Assembly (NCBI GenBank): GCA_002529645.1
Contig: NAEP01000023.1
Location: 62,001-126,000 of the forward strand
Length of the DNA stretch: 64,000 nt
Reading direction: 5' to 3'
Origin: Candidatus Lumbricidiphila eiseniae
GTDB lineage: Bacteria; Actinomycetota; Actinomycetes; Actinomycetales; Microbacteriaceae
The first letter of the stretch is position 1. Every line of letters starts with the position of its first letter. Position numbers and translations under genes: made by a program. Below the pieces are notes generated by a model, which was given only the letters and a program-made list of their open reading frames with translations, was not told the origin of the DNA and made no database searches. Shown piece by piece: positions 61,482 through 64,000 of the stretch.

Positions 61482-62684
61482 ATGGCCGTCGTAACCATTC
61501 GCCAGTTGCTTGACAGCGGTGTGCATTTCGGACACCAGACCCGTCGCTGGAACCCCAAGATGAAGCGTTTCATCTTTACGGAGCGTTCTGGCATCTACAT
61601 CATTGATCTGCAACAGTCCCTCAGCTACATCGACAAGGCCTACGAGTTCGTCAAGGAGACGGTTGCTCACGGCGGCACCGTTCTTTTTGTGGGTACTAAG
61701 AAGCAGGCGCAGGAGGCGATTGCCGAGCAGGCAACCCGCGTCGGTCAACCGTACGTGAATCAACGGTGGCTCGGCGGTCTCCTCACCAACTTTTCGACGG
61801 TTTCCAAGCGCCTCGCGCGCATGAAGGAACTGGAAGAACTCGATTTTGAAGGCACGACCAGTGGCTTCACCAAGAAAGAGCTCCTGATCAAGAAGCGCGA
61901 GCTCGACAAGCTCCACAAATCGCTCGGTGGAATTCGCAATCTCACGAAGACCCCATCGGCGATCTGGATTGTGGATACCAAGAAGGAGCACCTCGCAATC
62001 GACGAGGCGCGCAAGCTTGGAATCCCCGTGATCGGTATTCTCGACACCAACTGCGATCCCGACGAGGTGCAATTCCCCATTCCCGGTAATGACGATGCGA
62101 TCCGTTCCGTTGGTCTGCTCACTCGCATTATTGCGGATGCCGCGGCCGAGGGACTCATCGAGCGCCACAAGGCACCCGAGACCGAGGGCAACGTCTCTGC
62201 GATTGAACCGCTTGCCGAGTGGGAGCAGGAACTCCTGCAGTCGAGCACGGATGTCCCGGCCACCGCGCCTGCCGTGGCGGTTGTTGAGCCTGCTGCGGAG
62301 GTCGTTGAGCCTGCTGTGGTGGTCGTTGAGCCTGCTGTGGTGGTCGTTGAGCCTGCGGTGGCGGTTGTTGAGCCTGCTGCAGAGGTCATTGAGCCTGGGG
62401 TGGCGGTTGTTGAGCCCGCTGTGGAGGTCGTTGAGCCCGCTGTGGAGACTGCTGAGCCTGTTGCAGAAACCGCTGAGAAACTGACACCAGCCCCCGTTGC
62501 GCCCGGGCCTAAAAAGGCAGAACCGGTAGTAGCGCAGGCTGACAAGACCGAGTCGGCCAAGGCTGAACCCGCCACGCCTAAAGCTACAGCCGACTCCCCG
62601 CAGGCTGAGGCCACGGAGCCTGCTGCTGAACTGAGGACACCCGACGCTGCGAAGGCAGATGCGCCGAAAGGAACGAAACTGTGA
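61482..62684 (+). CDS. rpsB: 30S ribosomal protein S2 with long repeat tail
   Basis: 400 residues; the first 255 are a complete S2 ([67 protein letters not shown]). The remaining 145 form an extension with heptad-like VVEPA(V/A)(E/V) units (about residues 264-325) and a Lys/Ala/Pro-rich end. Actinobacterial S2 often has an Ala/Glu tail, but this one is long. AAGGAG precedes ATG 61482. Stop overlaps the tsf start (GTGA). Confidence 0.95.
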   Translation: MAVVTIRQLLDSGVHFGHQTRRWNPKMKRFIFTERSGIYIIDLQQSLSYIDKAYEFVKETVAHGGTVLFVGTKKQAQEAIAEQATRVGQPYVNQRWLGGLLTNFSTVSKRLARMKELEELDFEGTTSGFTKKELLIKKRELDKLHKSLGGIRNLTKTPSAIWIVDTKKEHLAIDEARKLGIPVIGILDTNCDPDEVQFPIPGNDDAIRSVGLLTRIIADAAAEGLIERHKAPETEGNVSAIEPLAEWEQELLQSSTDVPATAPAVAVVEPAAEVVEPAVVVVEPAVVVVEPAVAVVEPAAEVIEPGVAVVEPAVEVVEPAVETAEPVAETAEKLTPAPVAPGPKKAEPVVAQADKTESAKAEPATPKATADSPQAEATEPAAELRTPDAAKADAPKGTKL

Positions 62685-63526
62685 CCGGAACCACCGCTAA
62701 GGCTTTTTCGCTCGAAGACGTTAAGACGCTCCGCGAGCGCCTGGGCACCGGAATGATTGACACGAAGAACGCACTCGTGGAAGCCGGTGGCGACATAGAG
62801 AAGGCCACCGAGATTCTCCGCCTCAAGGGTGCGAAAGGTAACGCAAAACGTGCTGATCGCTCGACCTCGGAGGGACTTGTCGCGGCCGTTGACAACGGTG
62901 ACGGCTCTGCAACCCTCATCGAACTCGCGTGTGAGACCGACTTTGTCGCCAAGGGGGACAGGTTCGTTGGTCTAGCCGATCGCGTTCTCGCTGCAGTTGC
63001 CGCTGCGCGAGCAAAGACGGTGGATGTCGCGCTCGTCGCACCGGTCGGTGGTGGCACCGTTGCCGATCTCATCAGCGATGAGGCCGCAGTGCTCGGCGAA
63101 AAGATTGAACTCCGACGCATCCAGCTTGTGACGGGAGCAAAGTTCTCGATCTACCTGCACAAAACATCGAAAGATCTTCCCCCGCAGGTTGGTGTCGTGC
63201 TCGGTTATGACGGAGCCGACGAGGCAACGGCTCGCTCTGTCGCTCAGCACATCTCGTTTGCCAACCCGGAATACCTGGCACGTGAGGATATTCCCGCCGA
63301 GGCCGTGGCCAAGGAGCGCGCGCTCGTCGAGCAGATCTCTCGCGAGGAGAACCTGCCCGAAGCGGCACTTCCGAAGATCGTGGAGGGACGCGTTGGTCTC
63401 TTCTTCAAGCAGGTCGCTCTGCTTGAACAGGACTACGTGCGTGACAATAAGCTCACGGTTGGCAAGGTGCTCTCCGCTGCTGGTATCACTGTGAGCGCGT
63501 TCGCGCGCTTCAAGGTTGGCGCGTAA
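62681..63526 (+). CDS. tsf: Translation elongation factor Ts
   Basis: 281 residues. [19 protein letters not shown] at the start is the EF-Tu-binding UBA-like domain; [20 protein letters not shown] near 85 is the EF-Ts signature 2; the C-terminal [19 protein letters not shown] is conserved. Exchanges GDP for GTP on EF-Tu. GTG 62681 overlaps the rpsB stop. Confidence 0.96.
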   Translation: MTGTTAKAFSLEDVKTLRERLGTGMIDTKNALVEAGGDIEKATEILRLKGAKGNAKRADRSTSEGLVAAVDNGDGSATLIELACETDFVAKGDRFVGLADRVLAAVAAARAKTVDVALVAPVGGGTVADLISDEAAVLGEKIELRRIQLVTGAKFSIYLHKTSKDLPPQVGVVLGYDGADEATARSVAQHISFANPEYLAREDIPAEAVAKERALVEQISREENLPEAALPKIVEGRVGLFFKQVALLEQDYVRDNKLTVGKVLSAAGITVSAFARFKVGA

Positions 63527-63571
63527 CGCCGCGCCTGACGGCAGACTGCACCGGCGACGAAATTGGATCAG

Positions 63572-63603
63572 AAGGGTCTGGGATGGAAACATCCCGGACC
63601 CTT
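63572..63603. terminator. Hairpin between tsf and pyrH
   Basis: 14-bp stem AAGGGTCTGGGATG (63572-63585) with GAAA loop and CATCCCGGACCCTT (63590-63603), one G-U pair. Stable tetraloop hairpin 45 bp after tsf; likely terminator or attenuator before pyrH. Confidence 0.7.
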
Positions 63604-63642
63604 CCCCCGGATCTCTTACTGTTGGAATCGGAAGGGAGCGTC

Positions 63643-64000
63643 ATGGAGCGCAGGCGGCGGGTACTACTAAAACTTTCGGGTGAGGCGTTTGGTGGTGGTC
63701 AGCTCGGTGTGAACCCCGACATCGTGAGTGCTATTGCTCGCGAGATTGCTGATGCGGTGCCCGATGTGGAGGTTGCAATTGTTGTCGGTGGTGGCAACTT
63801 CTTCCGTGGGGCAGAGCTCAGCCAGCGGGGGATGGATCGGGGCCGTGCCGACTACATGGGGATGCTCGGCACCGTTATGAACGCGCTCGCGCTACAAGAC
63901 TTTCTCGAACAGGCTGGTGCTGCCACTCGTGTGCAGTCTGCCATTTCGATGACACAGGTGGCGGAGCCATACATTCCGTTGCGCGCCGAACGACACCTCG
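63643..64000 (+). CDS. pyrH: Uridylate kinase, 5' part
   Basis: First 119 residues present; the gene runs off the window. [20 protein letters not shown] at the start and [25 protein letters not shown] near residue 42 are the nucleotide- and UMP-binding motifs, [20 protein letters not shown] follows. Phosphorylates UMP to UDP. ATG 63643 has GGAAGGGAG upstream; follows tsf as in most actinobacteria. Confidence 0.95.
   Translation, partial: MERRRRVLLKLSGEAFGGGQLGVNPDIVSAIAREIADAVPDVEVAIVVGGGNFFRGAELSQRGMDRGRADYMGMLGTVMNALALQDFLEQAGAATRVQSAISMTQVAEPYIPLRAERHL

Overview
The window reads as a chromosome segment of a high-GC actinobacterium, most likely of the family Microbacteriaceae. This rests on the housekeeping gene order (recG-coaD-yceD-rpmF-rnc-mutM-smc-ftsY-ffh, then rpsP-KH-rimM-trmD, rplS-lepB-rnhB-DUF2469, xerC-M23-rpsB-tsf-pyrH), many GTG starts, an actinobacterial class E-type (LAXTG) sorting signal and CUT1 sugar importers without their own ATPase. 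The genus cannot be told from the sequence alone.

Layout. 1-1169: non-coding DNA with short repeats and LacI-type operators. 1170-15690: accessory carbohydrate region (LacI regulator and glycoside hydrolase; amino-acid permease; LysR regulator divergent from a YjbQ / FGGY kinase / sugar isomerase / TPI-like / SDR operon; a two-permease plus lipoprotein ABC importer). 15813-16592: two divergent small helix-turn-helix genes. 16768-20970: a complete Tn552-like transposon with 54-bp terminal inverted repeats, a 7-bp target duplication, a resolvase, an in-frame transposase-ATPase fusion and a two-gene cargo. 21118-21557: a frameshifted exported protein. 21610-41718: dense core genes for DNA repair, chromosome condensation, SRP targeting, translation and tRNA modification. 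41873-44825: a SipW-type exported protein, xerC and an M23-family protein. 45378-61189: a surface-protein island dominated by a 4545-residue cell-wall-anchored adhesin, placed between the M23 gene and rpsB. 61482-64000: rpsB, tsf and the start of pyrH.

The most unusual signal is not a gene. At least ten places carry two to four copies of a 22-29 nt sequence spaced 58-62 bp apart (mostly 60-61), separated by unrelated 31-33 nt stretches. This is the geometry of a type I-E CRISPR array, but most loci have their own repeat sequence. In several loci the repeat is the 3' end of the neighbouring gene including its stop codon (xerC, lacI, the glycoside hydrolase, an HTH gene), and one lies in frame inside recG. 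The array at 913-1119 has a hairpin repeat like actinobacterial type I-E repeats. One explanation is repeated off-target spacer integration by a Cas1-Cas2 integrase, which duplicates its target site. No cas gene lies in the window, so this is an inference to be tested.
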